Assembly (NCBI GenBank): GCA_963921195.1
Contig: OY992539.1
Span: 97,844,964 to 97,908,963, forward strand
Direction of reading: 5' to 3'
Source of the DNA: Pegoplata infirma
Lineage: Eukaryota; Arthropoda; Insecta; Diptera; Anthomyiidae
Length of the DNA stretch: 64,000 nt
A program made the translations under genes and the position numbers. Under the pieces are notes generated by a model. The model was not told where the DNA came from. It did no database searches and saw only the letters and a list, made by a program, of their open reading frames with translations. Of this stretch, positions 1 through 10,339 are shown one piece after another (the stretch's first letter is position 1; each line of letters starts with the position of its first letter).

Positions 1-226
1 GTTTACATATAGTAACAAAATACCAAAAATTTAAAATACACAATTTACAATTTTTTTACAAAAAAATTTAGTAATACTAATTTTTTTAGTTTTTTTTAAG
101 ATTACTAATTTTTGAAAACCAAAGTTTGTAATGGTAACTGAGAAAGTTATCGGGCACAAATTGAAAACTTTATTAGTAATGGTAACAGACTTTTTTGTAA
201 GGAATACTAACAAATTTTTATGAGTG
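1..226. mobile_element. CACTC-family TIR element, partial (one end)
   Basis: The window opens inside an element that ends TGAGTG at 221-226, followed by TA. The reverse complement of this stretch matches 5428-5480 joined to 6799-6975, so it is a second copy of the element at 5428-8055. At 174-175 it keeps the uninterrupted TA where the other copy carries a 1.3-kb insertion, so it serves as an empty site. The other end lies outside the window. Confidence 0.8.
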
Positions 227-486
227 TACGATTTTTATTCGATTTTTGAGAACGTTTTTACCGTTTATTTTGTTTTCGAATTTTTTTTACATTACTTTAA
301 AAATATCCATTTTGCCAACAAATATTGCCTGTAGAACATACCGGATTGAAATTTTTTTTCCGAATACATCCATCGTAAAGATAACCCTTCAATGATCAAT
401 CTTGTCCAAACAAAACACAAAAATGTTGTAGGGTTAATTTTTAATGATTTAAAAAGGGGTGTGAAAGGGTTAATTTTTTTTGTATA

Positions 487-655
487 AATATGAGTTTTGT
501 GAGTGTGAGTCAACGTGAGTGTGAGTGACGCTTGTATGAGTGCACGTGAGCTTTCTTAAATTTACTCACGTGATTGTAAGTGAGTGTAAGTAGAAAATAT
601 ATGCTGTTTGGTGAGTGTGCGTCACTTAAGTTACTACGCGGCCATCTCTACTTTC
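487..655. repeat. GTGAGT-rich repeat, likely end of a hAT-like MITE
   Basis: Dense GTGAGTG/GTGAGC/ACGTGAG motifs end in GGCCATCTCTA. This resembles the right end of the element at 55219-55744 and related sequence at 26420-26530 and 49435-50700. No matching left end or target duplication was found, so it is probably a truncated copy. The 229-486 interval before it shows nothing recognisable. Confidence 0.45.
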
Positions 656-711
656 CAAAACCTTCCAAAAAGTAAAAAGAATAAATAAAGTAACGTTTTG
701 TTGGGAAGGAG

Positions 712-955
712 AAGGGGGGGGGGTCGGCGGTGGACACCGACCCCTTTGGGGTACATGTTAACTAACTAATTTATTTGGTTTGGATTATATCGTGCCTTCC
801 ACAGACAGACAGACAGACGGACATCGCTAGAATGTCTTCAAATTAGCCATGGATCAATATTATATTATTTTTATGAGGTCCTACACCGATATTTTCTTGC
901 GTTACACGCGGAATCGCAAATTAAGCAGGGCATAATAAGCCAATCAAATATATAA
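712..955 (-). mobile_element. DINE-1-like element fragment
   Basis: Contains CAGACAGACAGACAGACGGACATCG-type microsatellite followed by CGCTAGAATGTCTT and a degenerate block corresponding to the flanking core of the complete copy at 58209-58841, in reverse orientation. A G-run at 714-723 also precedes the core of the copy at 14785-15325. Both element ends are missing or too diverged to place. Confidence 0.55.
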
Positions 956-2003
956 TTAAGTTTTTATTTATTTTAAATTTCTGAGTTCGTCAACATTTTT
1001 GGATGCCATTTGTTTAAAGGCATGAAAAGGCAGCTAGTTTTATATAAATCTTTTAGATAATAAGTTAATCTTTAATTCTATGTTAAAACTAGATCGGAGG
1101 AAAACGGCGCTAACAATTAAAATCCCAGTCAAAGTTGCGTAGGTTAGAAAAAAAATATTATTTATTTCAAATGAATTAAGTTCAAATTTGTTAACAATAT
1201 ATTTAGAGCTCATAACAAAAATAGAATCTGGACAAGATACCCTTTCCAACAAGGTATTACAATCCTAAAAATAGGTATCACAATCCTAGTGCGTAGCTGT
1301 TGCTGTTGTCGTCGTCATAATAGTACTCAACTACGACAACAGCAACAGCTACTCACTAGCTTATAAGAATTTTTGTACTGTCCCTGAGGATGTTATTTAA
1401 TTAATAACGAAATATTGGAGGAATGAAATAAAGAAGATTTTTAAATAAAATAAAGACCTCGAGCTTGATTATTTACTATTAATTATATTAATCAAAAGCT
1501 CGAATAACAACAAACTTATTAATAACAAAAATATTTTTTTTAATATAGAAAAACATTTTTTAAAAAAATTTAATTATGTCAGATTAAAAAAAAACTATTT
1601 TTATGCTTTGGGGATTTTTGGGGATATTTTGTTTATATTTTTGGGAATAACATAAAATGTACTTGGAAACTGTTCCTCCCTAAAACCAATCCCTCTATTT
1701 ATATTATTATGTTTATTTTTAAAACTAACTACGTATTGAATAAACATTTTAGCTAATACACACTGCTTTTTCTACCCCGTTGGTTGTGACATAAATTAAA
1801 CCACATTTACCGCCAATTTCCGTTGGTATATGAACTATAGTTTTATTCCTGACACACATACACTAATAATTTTATTTACAGTTAGCTACAAAAGTATACA
1901 ATTAATTGTCAGAAAAACAATCTTTATTTATTTATGTATGTGTATTTCTTTTCTCTACGCAAACACACACAAACACACATTTATAGAAATATGTACATAA
2001 ACT
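956..2003. other. No gene recognised; AT-rich spacer with small hairpins
   Basis: One open frame on the minus strand (1252-1040) has a hydrophobic stretch but no family I recognise. A hairpin at 1293-1352 and a weaker inverted pair near 1453-1506 (arms around GAGCTTGATTA and TAATCAAAAGCTC) are the only structures seen. Confidence 0.5.
1293..1352. repeat. Hairpin of CTGTTG/CAACAG repeats
   Basis: Arms at 1293-1315 and 1330-1352 are reverse complements with one mismatch around a 14-base loop. The arms are built on a CTGTTG-like trinucleotide theme. Probably a small foldback or expanded microsatellite. Confidence 0.7.
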
Positions 2004-2309
2004 TATGGGGCATTCCATGCCAAATCGAACACTTTCGGATCCGATCACCTTCGTTTGATTTCATTTTTTGAAATGTTTTAGCCAAGTTTTGTTATTAAAA
2101 GTAGAATTTTTAGAGTTAAAAAAATCTATTATTTCCGACATTTTCTAAAAGTCGATTCTTATTTTTAAACGTTAAAAAATAAATGATAGTTACTTCGAAT
2201 AATTTTTTTCATACCAACAAAATGTTGTTTTGAATAATTGTTTACTTAATACCAACAATTTAAAAATGAATAAAACGAAAGAGTGCAATTTGGCATGAAA
2301 TGTCCCATA
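2004..2309. mobile_element. Short TIR element related to the GGCATTCC foldback family
   Basis: Begins TATGGGGCATTCCATGCCAA and ends TTTGGCATGAAATGTCCCATA, an imperfect inverted pair. A related left end (ATGGGGAATTCCAGGCCAAAT) occurs at 45990. It is similar to but distinct from the TGAGGCATTCCACACC family at 32637, 46193 and 48695. No protein-coding content. Confidence 0.55.
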
Positions 2310-2676
2310 TACATTTATGTTATGTATGGTGAAGCAGAGAACTTTCATTAGTTATAAACTACTTGTCATTATATATAATCGTAAAAAAATTCATTTATTT
2401 CATTATTTATTATAACTTAGCATTTAATCCTGTTTCATTGAATGTTGACGACTACACAAAGATATTGTTTTAACTTAATGTTCTATGATTTAAAAGAAAA
2501 ATTAACTTTTTATTTTAACTAACTTTCTCATATAATTTATCAAGATATTAAAACTTAAATGTTCCATTGTTTTGAATCATTAAACAAAATACAGGAGTTT
2601 GAAAAGTAGAAATACTCAATACATTTTAATAAATTTTAGTTTTAAATAATTTTTGTGTTATTTTTAAAATTTTAAC
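2310..2676. other. No gene or repeat recognised
   Basis: AT-rich sequence without an element end, hairpin or convincing frame that I can identify. Confidence 0.5.
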
Positions 2677-3268
2677 ATGTGTACACAGAAAAAAACATTG
2701 AAAAAATTGAGTTGCACTTGTTTAAATTAATTTTTACACCTATAATGAGTTTGTGCCGATGTTTGTTAATATCTCAGACCCACCTTCAAGTATACCGATC
2801 GACTCAGAATCACTTTCTGAAACGATTGAGCGATGTCCGTCCATCCGTCTGTTCGTTTAAACGTTGTGAGCACGATACAGGTCGCAATTATCAGCCGATT
2901 TGTATGAAATTTGAAATCTAAGCTTTCTTTGACCCAATGAAATTGGAAATATTTGATCATAAATTTGTTTGTACTTGTGAAACGTTTACTGTGGAGATCT
3001 TATCAATTCTGAATATAATTGAGCCATTTTTGGACTTTTTGTTAAACCCATATAAAAATTTCGCCCGATATTCAGTAAAATCGGTCAATTGGCAACAAAG
3101 ATAAGCGAACTTCTCTCAAAATTTGTTTGTGTGTGTTTTCTACACTAATTAAAGATCTAACAAAATATAGATATAATCAGTTCGTGTTTGGACTTGGGAC
3201 CCATTTTCCGGAAAACACTGGTGTATTGTATCATATGGGCGGCCTTGACCGACTATAATTTTCTTACT
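2677..3268 (+). mobile_element. Diverged DINE-1/mini-me-like element
   Basis: Carries GCGATGTCCGTCCATCCGTC at 2830-2849, the GTCY-type core seen in fly DINE-1/mini-me elements, then a segment resembling 35985-36330. It ends near 3268 with GACCGACTATAATTTTC and CTTACTTGT, similar in form to the CTTGTT 3' ends of other copies here. The left boundary is uncertain; a TACACAGAAAAAA motif at 2680 may be a separate TIR relic. Confidence 0.5.
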
Positions 3269-3377
3269 TGTGAAAATGATAAATTAAAATTTTAGTAAAT
3301 AATTTTAAGGTTTTTTAATAGTTTTTTTTTTAATTAGTATAATTTTTTGAATTCTTCCTAAGTTTATAGTATTTTGC

Positions 3378-3610
3378 ATATATGAGGCATTCCACACCAA
3401 ATGTCCCCCTTCTGAAATGGTTACATGGATATCTCCAGTCGCCTAATATTTTGGAAAAAGGGTTAAAAATTTCCAAAAAAAGGGTAAAAAAGCGAGCTCC
3501 AGAAAATGCTCGAAAATCGTCCAAATGGCAACACTGGATATCTCTATATGCAACAAATAAAATTGTGTTTTTGGTTTTTAAATTTTTCAAGAACTGGTCG
3601 TAGGATGCTT
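3378..3610. mobile_element. Fragment of GGCATTCC foldback element
   Basis: Starts TATATGAGGCATTCCACACC, the exact end motif of the elements at 32637, 46193 and 48695. It then continues with related arm sequence such as TTTTTGGTTTTTAAATTTTT near 3570, but no second arm follows. Solo-arm fragment. Confidence 0.6.
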
Positions 3611-3654
3611 GCTTAAATATTAAAAAAAAAATTTAATTATTGTCGAGTTGATTA

Positions 3655-5145
3655 AAAAATGTCTCAGAATCTGAGATTTTTTGTTTACGAAACATGTCTC
3701 AGAATCTATTTCTATATGAAATATTCCTCTGAGTCTGAGACTTTTTCAATACGAAACAAGTCTCAGAATCTAAGACTTTTTATACGTAAAATGTCTCTGA
3801 ATCTAAGAATTTTTCTACACAAAAAATGTCTGAGAAATTTCCTTTACGGAAAATATCTCATAATCTTAGAATATTTTGATACGAACATTTTCTCAGTATT
3901 TGCGACTTTTTTTATAAGAAAAACGTTTCAGAATCTGAGACTTCTTCAAAACAAAAAATGTTTCAGAATGTGAGACTTTATACGTGACTATACGAAATAT
4001 TTCTCAGAATCTGAGACTTTTCTATAAAAAAAATATTCCAGAATCGGACACTTTTTCTACACGAAAAATGCCCCAGAAGCTAACACATTTCCTATATGAA
4101 ATATGTCACAGAATCTGAGACTTTTACTATATGAAAAATGTCTCAGAGTTGAGATTTCTTCTTTACGAAATATGTCTCAGAATCTAAGATTTTTTGGTAT
4201 AAAAAATGCCTCTGAACCTGAGACTTTTTCAATACGAAACATGTCTCAGAATCTGAGACTTTTTCTACGTAACATGCCTCGGAATCTGAGAATTTTTCTA
4301 CACAAAAAATGTCTAAGAGCCTGAATCTAAATCGCAATCTTAGATTCTTCTATAAAAAAATTTCCCAGAACCTGACAATTTTTCTATATGAAAATGCCTC
4401 AAAATCAAGGACTATTCTATACGAAAAATGTCTCAAAATCAGACACTTGTTTATATAGGAAATGTTCAGAAACTGAATCGCAATCTTAGATTTTTCTATA
4501 AAACAAAAAATGTCCCAGAATCTGACAATTTTCTATACGAAAAATGCTTCAAAATCTAAGACTTTTAAACGAAAAATGTCTCAGAATCAGACAATTTTTC
4601 TATACGAAACATGTCTCAGAATCTATTTTCTATATGAAAAATGTCTCAGAATCTGAGACTTTTTTTATACGAAAAATATCTTAAAATCTGTGACTTTTTC
4701 TATATGAAAAATGTCTCAGACTTTGAGGATTCTACACGAAAAATTTCTCTGAATCTGAGAATTTTTCTACGTAAAATGTCTCGAAATCTAAGACTTTTTC
4801 TACACAAAAGATGTCTAAGAGTCAAAAAAATTTTCTTTATGAAATATATCTCAGAATCTGAATCGCAATCTTAGATTTTTCTATAAAAAAGACACGTTTC
4901 TGAATGAAAAATGCCTCAAAATCTAAGATTTTTTCTATACGAAAAATGTTTCAGAATCTTTGAGTTGTCTAAAATGTATCGGAATCTGTGACTTTTTCTA
5001 TACATAAAATGTCTAAGAATCTGAGACTTTTTCTATAAGAAAAATGTCTTAGAATGTGAGGTCTTTTCTATACGAAAAATCTCTCAGAACGAAATTTGTC
5101 TCAGTCTGAGACTTATAATGTTATTTTGGAAATGCTTCTATGCAC
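3655..5145. repeat. 35-bp satellite array
   Basis: Around forty degenerate copies of a unit of about 35 bases, built from TCTCAGAATCTGAGA, then CTTTTTCTATACGAAAAATG. The first part of the unit is a perfect dyad (TCTCAGA, A, TCTGAGA). The array resumes at 10214 beyond the inserted transposon nest. Open frames here (3659-3973, 4103-4324, 4641-4874) merely read the repeat. Confidence 0.9.
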
Positions 5146-5756
5146 TTAAGAGTTTTAAAATATCAGAACCTGAACTTTGTCTTTTTACAAAAATTGTTGT
5201 ATATGTAATAAAACGAAAACTACAGTTTGCTTTGTAATTTTACTATTATATGTTGGTAAATTTATTTTACAAATTTTTAAGGTAAATTTACAAAAAAGTG
5301 AATTAGTTTACAAATTAAAAAAATATTACAAGGTGTTTAGTTTTTTTACACAAGAAAACTGTTATTGTACAACAAAATTTTACTTGATGTTATTTAGTCT
5401 TTCTACCAAAAAAATGTGTTATTACTACACTCATAAAAATTTGTTAGTATTCCTTACAAAAAAGTCTGTTACCATTACTACACTCAAAAAAATAACTTAG
5501 TCAAAATATTAGTAAAAGGTGTTGTAATTTACTTCAACCAAACTTTAGCAAACAAAATTGTAAAAATTTAACTTTTACAGTTTTTTTTGGCAATTTACTA
5601 TTGGTAAAATACAACAATTTTTTGGTACTTTTACTATATTTTCTTGCTATTTTTTTTTTTTTTTATTTTACTATAATTTTAGCAAAAATATTAGTATTTT
5701 CCTTAAAGAAATGGTAATACTTTTTATTTTTTTTTTGTTACTTTTAAGAAAAAAAA

Positions 5757-5882
5757 AATTGTTTAAAGTGTTCTAGTGTGTTAAAAGTCCAGCTGCCAAG
5801 AAGAAGGCAAAAGATGATGCTGCCAACACCAAAGCAAAGTAGCCATCCATCAACTGCATGTGCGCTCAAAAATAGGCTACAC
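5757..5882 (+). pseudogene. Histone H1 N-terminal fragment, captured (copy 1)
   Basis: From 5786 the frame reads SPAAKKKAKDDAANTKAK, then TAG at 5840-5842, followed by CCATCCATCAAC. This is the Ala/Lys-rich composition and order of the N-terminal tail of insect histone H1 leading to its Pro-Ser-His-Pro-Pro-Thr segment. It is preceded by GTTTAAAGTGTTCTAGTG, matching the leader of copy 2. The segment then shares a GYGCTCAAAAAYAGGCTA block with copy 2. Stops and deletions make it nonfunctional. The family assignment is from motif recognition, and low-complexity composition is the main caveat for this copy taken alone. Confidence 0.55.
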
Positions 5883-6234
5883 AATTTTTTATATTTTTAC
5901 CATATTTTTTGCTAATTTTACCATATTTTTTGATAATTTTAAAAGAAAATTTTTTAAAATTTGCCACCTAAATTGTTAATAAAAAGTTGATAATTTTGAA
6001 AAATTAATTTTTTAAAATTTTAACACATATTTAAATATCTAATCTTCAATATCCAAAAGTTTTTTTTTTATTTTTTTTTAAATACATGTGAAAAAAATTA
6101 AAAATTCGAAAAAAATTGTTAATTTTTTACAAATTTTAAGTGAAATTGAAAGAAATTTCTTGTGTAGACTACTACGCAATTCTCATTTGTTCTACTTAAG
6201 CTAAAAAAATGACGCAAAAAAAATAAAAAAAGTG

Positions 6235-6450
6235 AAGTGTTGTTCTTTATATTTTTTGTTTAAAGTGTTTAAGTGAAAAAAAAAATTATTTTGGATTTTG
6301 ATGTTGTTGGAAGTCCAGTTACTGCAACTACAGCTGCTGAGAAGAAGGCAAAAGAAGATGCCATCAAGCCGAAGAAACCATCCAACAACTGAAGTAATAG
6401 TTGATGCTGCTATTACTACATTTAAAGAACGTGGTGCTCAAAAACAGGCT
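6235..6450 (+). pseudogene. Histone H1 leader and N-terminal coding fragment (copy 2)
   Basis: From 6300 one frame reads DVVGSPVTATTAAEKKAKED then AIKPKKPSNN and a stop. A neighbouring frame continues from 6379 with HPTTEVIVDAAITTFKERG. Insect histone H1 has an acidic-then-Ala/Lys tail beginning Met-Ser-Asp, followed by a globular domain opening His-Pro-Pro-Thr and running through Val-Asp-Ala, Ile and Lys-Glu-Arg-Gly. The order and spacing agree. One small frameshift near 6378-6381 separates the tail from the globular start, and the rest of the domain is missing. The leader AAGTGTTTAAGTGAAAAAAA is shared with the other copies. In life H1 binds linker DNA; this copy cannot encode it. Confidence 0.72.
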
Positions 6451-8055
6451 AAAAATTTTTTAGTATATTCACCAAATTTTAAATCAACTACTAATCAGAG
6501 AAAAAAAAATTACTAAATAAAACGGTTTTTTTTACCAAATTACAATTTTTTTTATCTATTTCAATTTTACCATTTTTTTTTGGTAATTTTACCATATTTT
6601 TTGATAATTTTTCAAGGTTTATTTTTTACAAAAATAAAATGGTATTCTTGTAATTTTACCATTTTTTTGCCTAATTTTTCGAATAGCAAAATGGTTTTGC
6701 TAATATTACCAAAATTTTTGCAACGTCCAAAACTACAGTTTTTTTTGCTAATTTTAACCATTTTTTTTGCTAGTTTTACAATATTTTTTTTTTGAGTGTA
6801 ATAAAGTTTTCAATTTGTGCCCGATAACTTTTTCAGTTACCATTACAAACTTTGGTTTTCAAAAATTAGTAATCTTAAGAAAAACTAAAAAAATTAGTAT
6901 TACTAAATTTTTTTGTAAAAAAATTGTAAATTGTGTATTTTAAATTTTTGGTCTATTTTTACTACTTATATGTAAACTGCGTATTGCGCTTGTTGTCGCC
7001 TTTACTATTTCAATGCAAGTCAGATTTTGTTTGAATTTTTGATCTGAAATATGTAAGAGAAAATATTGAATACATTTTTTTTAATACAAAATATAAATTA
7101 CATACCACATAAAATTAATGCTTTGAAAATTGTGTTGAATAAATTGGTGTACTAGAATAAAAAATACATTATATTGATATTATTTAAATGGAACACATAA
7201 ATATACAGTTGTAACCTGCTTTCATCATTTTCTATGTTGTTTTATTTATTGTCCTAAAAAAAGAGTTAATTTTAAACATAAAATACTTTTAAATTTGGTT
7301 ACCTGTATTTTGTGTTGTAATATTTTGTTGTTTGTACATTTTTTTATTTCTTCCACTCAGCGACGTTGTCAATTCAAATGCTATTTTTCAACTGAATAAT
7401 AGAAAGAAAGGCATGAAGAAAAGTACACAGAATTACCAATACTATTCTGAGTATTCAGAAATCAACCCTTTGTGTGCACTGTACACAAAAAAAAAAAAAA
7501 TCGCAGATAGCGTAAAACAAAAAAGGACCGCAAGTGGAGAAGAAAGAAAAAAGAATTGAAAAAGGTCGGTGTTTTTTTGAATTTTGCATATCTTCTCTTT
7601 ACTTCATTTTGTTCCCTTTTTTATATTTTTTTTTATTTGAAAGAAAACAAAGTAGTTACAATGAAGCAGACAAATAAGTGTAATTCAATATTGAAAATAA
7701 TAAACATATTCATACTCATCAAAGCGCAGTTTTACCATTAAAATAAAAAAATAACTAACTGTATATTTTTTTTAAATGCTCTTTTTAATTTCCAAATATT
7801 TTAATAACATTTTCTTTTGGTATTTCATTAGTGCATTACTTTTCTAGAAAAGAAAACCGAAAAGTTAATACGAAATTTTTAAAAAATCAACTGAAAAAAT
7901 TATTAAGAAATCAGTAAAAAATTAATAGTTTGAAACGCGAGCTTACTAAAACGAATTACAAAAAAATATTTTTTTAGTACAATTTAGTAAAAAAGTTGTA
8001 AAGTTGGGATACAAACAATTTTACAAACTTTTTTACTAAGGTATTTTTTTGAGTG

Positions 8056-8583
8056 TAGTGATGAGATTTCCATGCAAATGCATGTTTTTTGTCGATTGTC
8101 TAAAAACGATATGGACCAATTATCTTTTGAAATCAATAAATTTGCGTTAAAATGGCATCGATTTGTTTTTGCATATTTTTGCATATTTTGGTGAAAATGC
8201 ATATTTTTGCATATTTCTAACTTTTAAGTGCATATTTTTGCATATTTTGTCATAAATTAGCAAAAACCCATATTGAAAACTATTTGAAATATTAAAAATT
8301 TATTTTGAAAATAAAAAAAAAAAAATTTTTCTTTTTAATTTTTTTTATAGTTATTCTTAATTTCTAAAAAATGTTTCTTATATTAAGTTTTAAACGGTCC
8401 TATTTAAATACGGCTTAAATTTTTACTTTTTAAGTAGTTTTTCCTCAGAAAACATGATTTTTATTGCACACATTTTATTTTTTAGTGCATATTCTTAGGT
8501 TTTTTAGTGCATATTTTGAATTTTTTAGCGCATATTTTAAGCGCATATTTTCGATTTTTTAGTGCATGAAAATCTCATCCCTA
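8056..8583. mobile_element. hAT-like MITE with TGCATATTTT repeats
   Basis: The ends are TA-GTGATGAGATTTCCATGCA and TGCATGAAAATCTCATCCCTA, an inverted pair. The 8-bp duplication GTTATTAC lies at 5418-5425 and 8584-8591, because a CACTC element was later inserted in the MITE's first two bases. Both subterminal regions carry TGCATATTTTTGCATATTTT or TAGTGCATATTTT units. The 8-bp duplication and TAGGGATGAG-type end fit a hAT-related element. No coding capacity. Confidence 0.82.
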
Positions 8584-9329
8584 GTTATTACAAACATTTT
8601 CAGTTTGAAATGTATGTATTGAAAACAAAATTCCAATGTAATTTTACAAAACTAATTTTATTACTAGAATTAATGTTGTTTTACAAAAAAAAAAATTAAA
8701 TTATTCAACAATAGGACACGCAAAAATTTTCTAAGTTCAGATTTTTTTTTTGCGATTTGGAGTAAAACAATTTAGTTAAAAATAATTTTTTATAAATAAA
8801 AAATTTCATGAAAAAAAATTTTGGAAATTTTTTATGTTCCGGACACAAAAATTTTTCAACTAATTGTAAGCTTTGGCAAAAAAAAAAATAATTTTTACAC
8901 CATTTTTTGGTAATTTGCGTTAAGTAAAATACCACAATTCTTATGTGTTTCTACTATATAATTGTTCTAGTTTTTTTTTTTTTGTATTTTAACCATTTTT
9001 TGGTAATTTTACCATATTTTTTTTGGTACTTTTTTTTTTTTAAATTTGGCACCTAAAATGTAAATAAAAAGCTACCAATTATGAAAAATTAAGTTTTTCT
9101 TATTTTAACAGGTACTTAAACATCGTCTACAATATTCAAAAAAATTTTTCTGATTTTTAAAAATACTTATAAAAATAATTAAAAATCCAAAAAAAATGGT
9201 TATTTTTTGTCTAATTTTTCCTGAAAACATAAGAAATTTCTTGTGTAGCCTCCTTCGCAATTCTCATATGTTCTACTTAAGAAAAACGAAATGCCGAAAA
9301 AAATAAAAAAAAGAGCAGTGTTATACTTT

Positions 9330-9420
9330 AAAAAGTTTGTTAAAAGTGTTCAAGTGAAAAAAAAATCGTTTCAGGTTGTTGAAGTGCTACTCCAGCTGCC
9401 GAAGAAGGAAAAATAAGATG
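9330..9420 (+). pseudogene. Histone H1 leader and N-terminal fragment (copy 3)
   Basis: GTTGTTGAAGTGCTACTCCA at 9375-9394 opens a frame reading VVESATPAAEEGK, close to an H1 N-terminus of the form Val-Val-Gly-Ser-Ala-Thr-Pro-Ala-Ala-Glu-Lys-Lys. It is preceded by the family leader (GTGTTCAAGTGAAAAAAA) and, further up at 9228-9285, by a block shared with 6155-6205. It decays within 15 codons. The equivalent fragment in the intact element is at 62845. Confidence 0.55.
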
Positions 9421-10118
9421 CACCAATGGAAAAAAACCTTTAAATTTACAAAACAAATATGTAAATAAACCAAATTTTTTGTAAATTTTCAAAACAAATA
9501 TGAAAATTTAAAAATCAAAATTGCGTACTTACGAAAAAAGTTGTAATTTTACAAAAATGAAGTAGAAAATACAAAAACAATATTGTAAATTTACAAATTT
9601 TATGGTTAAACTACTGTTTTTACGGCAAAAAAATAAGAAAAAATGGTATATATGCAATAAAAATTGTAAATTTACCACTTTTTTTTGTAAATATACAAGT
9701 TTTTTGCCATAAAAAAAATTTGTTTAACCAAACAATTTGTGAATTTACAATTTTGTTTTTTGATTTTCTTCTTTATTTTGTAAATTTAAAACTTTTTGTG
9801 TAAGTTTACAATTTGTTGTGTAAATTTTATTTTTTTTTTTTACAAATTTACAATATTTATTGTAAATATACGTGTTTTTCAATATTTTTTGCGGTAAAAA
9901 CAGTAATTTAACCAAATAATTTGTTAATCTACAATTTATTTTTTCATTTTCTGTTTTTTCTTTGTAAAATAACAACATTTTTTTGAAAGTTTACAATTTT
10001 GTTTTGTAAATTTACAAAATTTACAAAAAAATGCTCACCTCGAAGTTAATATTTTACAAACAAAATTGTAAATTTGCATTTTCTTTTGTTAAATCAATTT
10101 ACAAATTATCCCCGTAAC

Positions 10119-10190
10119 ATTACGGGGATTCTTGCTAGTACATATTTTACAAAACCTGCCCCGTAAAATCACGGGGATTTTATGTCATTT
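10119..10190. repeat. Two CCCCGTAA hairpins near a CACTC element end
   Basis: CCCCGTAACATTACGGGG and CCCCGTAAAATCACGGGG lie about 25 bases apart, separated by TTCTTGCTAG and a tail ending in CCTG. The same pair is kept in the copy at 61812-63506 (around 63400-63475). It is GC-rich and strongly paired within very AT-rich DNA, so it is probably a functional subterminal structure of the transposon. Confidence 0.75.
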
Positions 10191-10213
10191 TACAAACTTT
10201 ATTTTTGAGTGTA

Positions 10214-10312
10214 CGAAAAATATTTCACAATCTGTAACTTTTTATGCAGAGAAAGTCTCAGGTGTATTTGAAAAATCTCTTAGATTCTAAAACTTTTTCT
10301 GTTAGAAAATGT
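10214..10312. repeat. 35-bp satellite, distal remnant
   Basis: Roughly three further degenerate units of the 3655-5145 satellite (CGAAAAATATTTCACAATCT, TTAGATTCTAAAACTTTTTC). They show that the transposon nest landed inside the array. Confidence 0.75.
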
Positions 10313-10339
10313 GAAATTTGCTTTAAAAGTAAATAAAAA

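Larger units (their letters stand above)
5481..6798. mobile_element. CACTC-family element, innermost; ends fixed by an empty site
   Basis: Begins CACTCAAAAAAATAAC and ends TTTTTTTTTGAGTG, flanked by TA at 5479-5480 and 6799-6800. Position 174-175 preserves the same target with a single TA, which proves a TA duplication. It contains two degraded histone H1-like fragments and many TTTTACCATATTTTTT motifs. No transposase frame, so it is nonautonomous. Confidence 0.92.
5428..8055. mobile_element. CACTC-family element, second nesting level
   Basis: Starts CACTCATAAAAATTTGTTAG and ends TTTTTTTGAGTG, with TA on both sides (5426-5427, 8056-8057). It sits in the first TA of the hAT-like MITE whose remainder is 8058-8583. 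Its outer part is shared with 1-226. It contains the element 5481-6798. The interior from 6976 to 7990 shows nothing recognisable. Confidence 0.85.
5178..10211. mobile_element. CACTC-family element, outermost of a nest, left end lost
   Basis: The segments 5178-5425 and 8591-10211 together match the complete copy at 61812-63506. The right end is TGAGTG at 10206-10211 followed by TA and then satellite sequence (CGAAAAAT). The left 60-70 bases of the family sequence are absent, so the left junction was deleted or rearranged. It is split by a hAT-like MITE and further CACTC elements. The right half carries a histone H1-like fragment and paired GTAAATTTAC palindromes. Confidence 0.85.

Noticed and set aside
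1040..1252. Minus-strand open frame of 70 codons with a hydrophobic segment, considered as a chemoreceptor exon
   Set aside because: No conserved receptor motif, no splice-consistent neighbours and only one short frame. The resemblance is to hydrophobicity alone.
3659..4874. Plus-strand frames reading MSQNLRLF-like repeats as a repetitive protein
   Set aside because: They follow the 35-bp satellite period, which is not a multiple of three, and are interrupted repeatedly.
3655..5145. CRISPR-like array of regularly spaced dyads
   Set aside because: Repeats and spacers are equally degenerate, the genome is eukaryotic, and there are no cas genes. It is a satellite.
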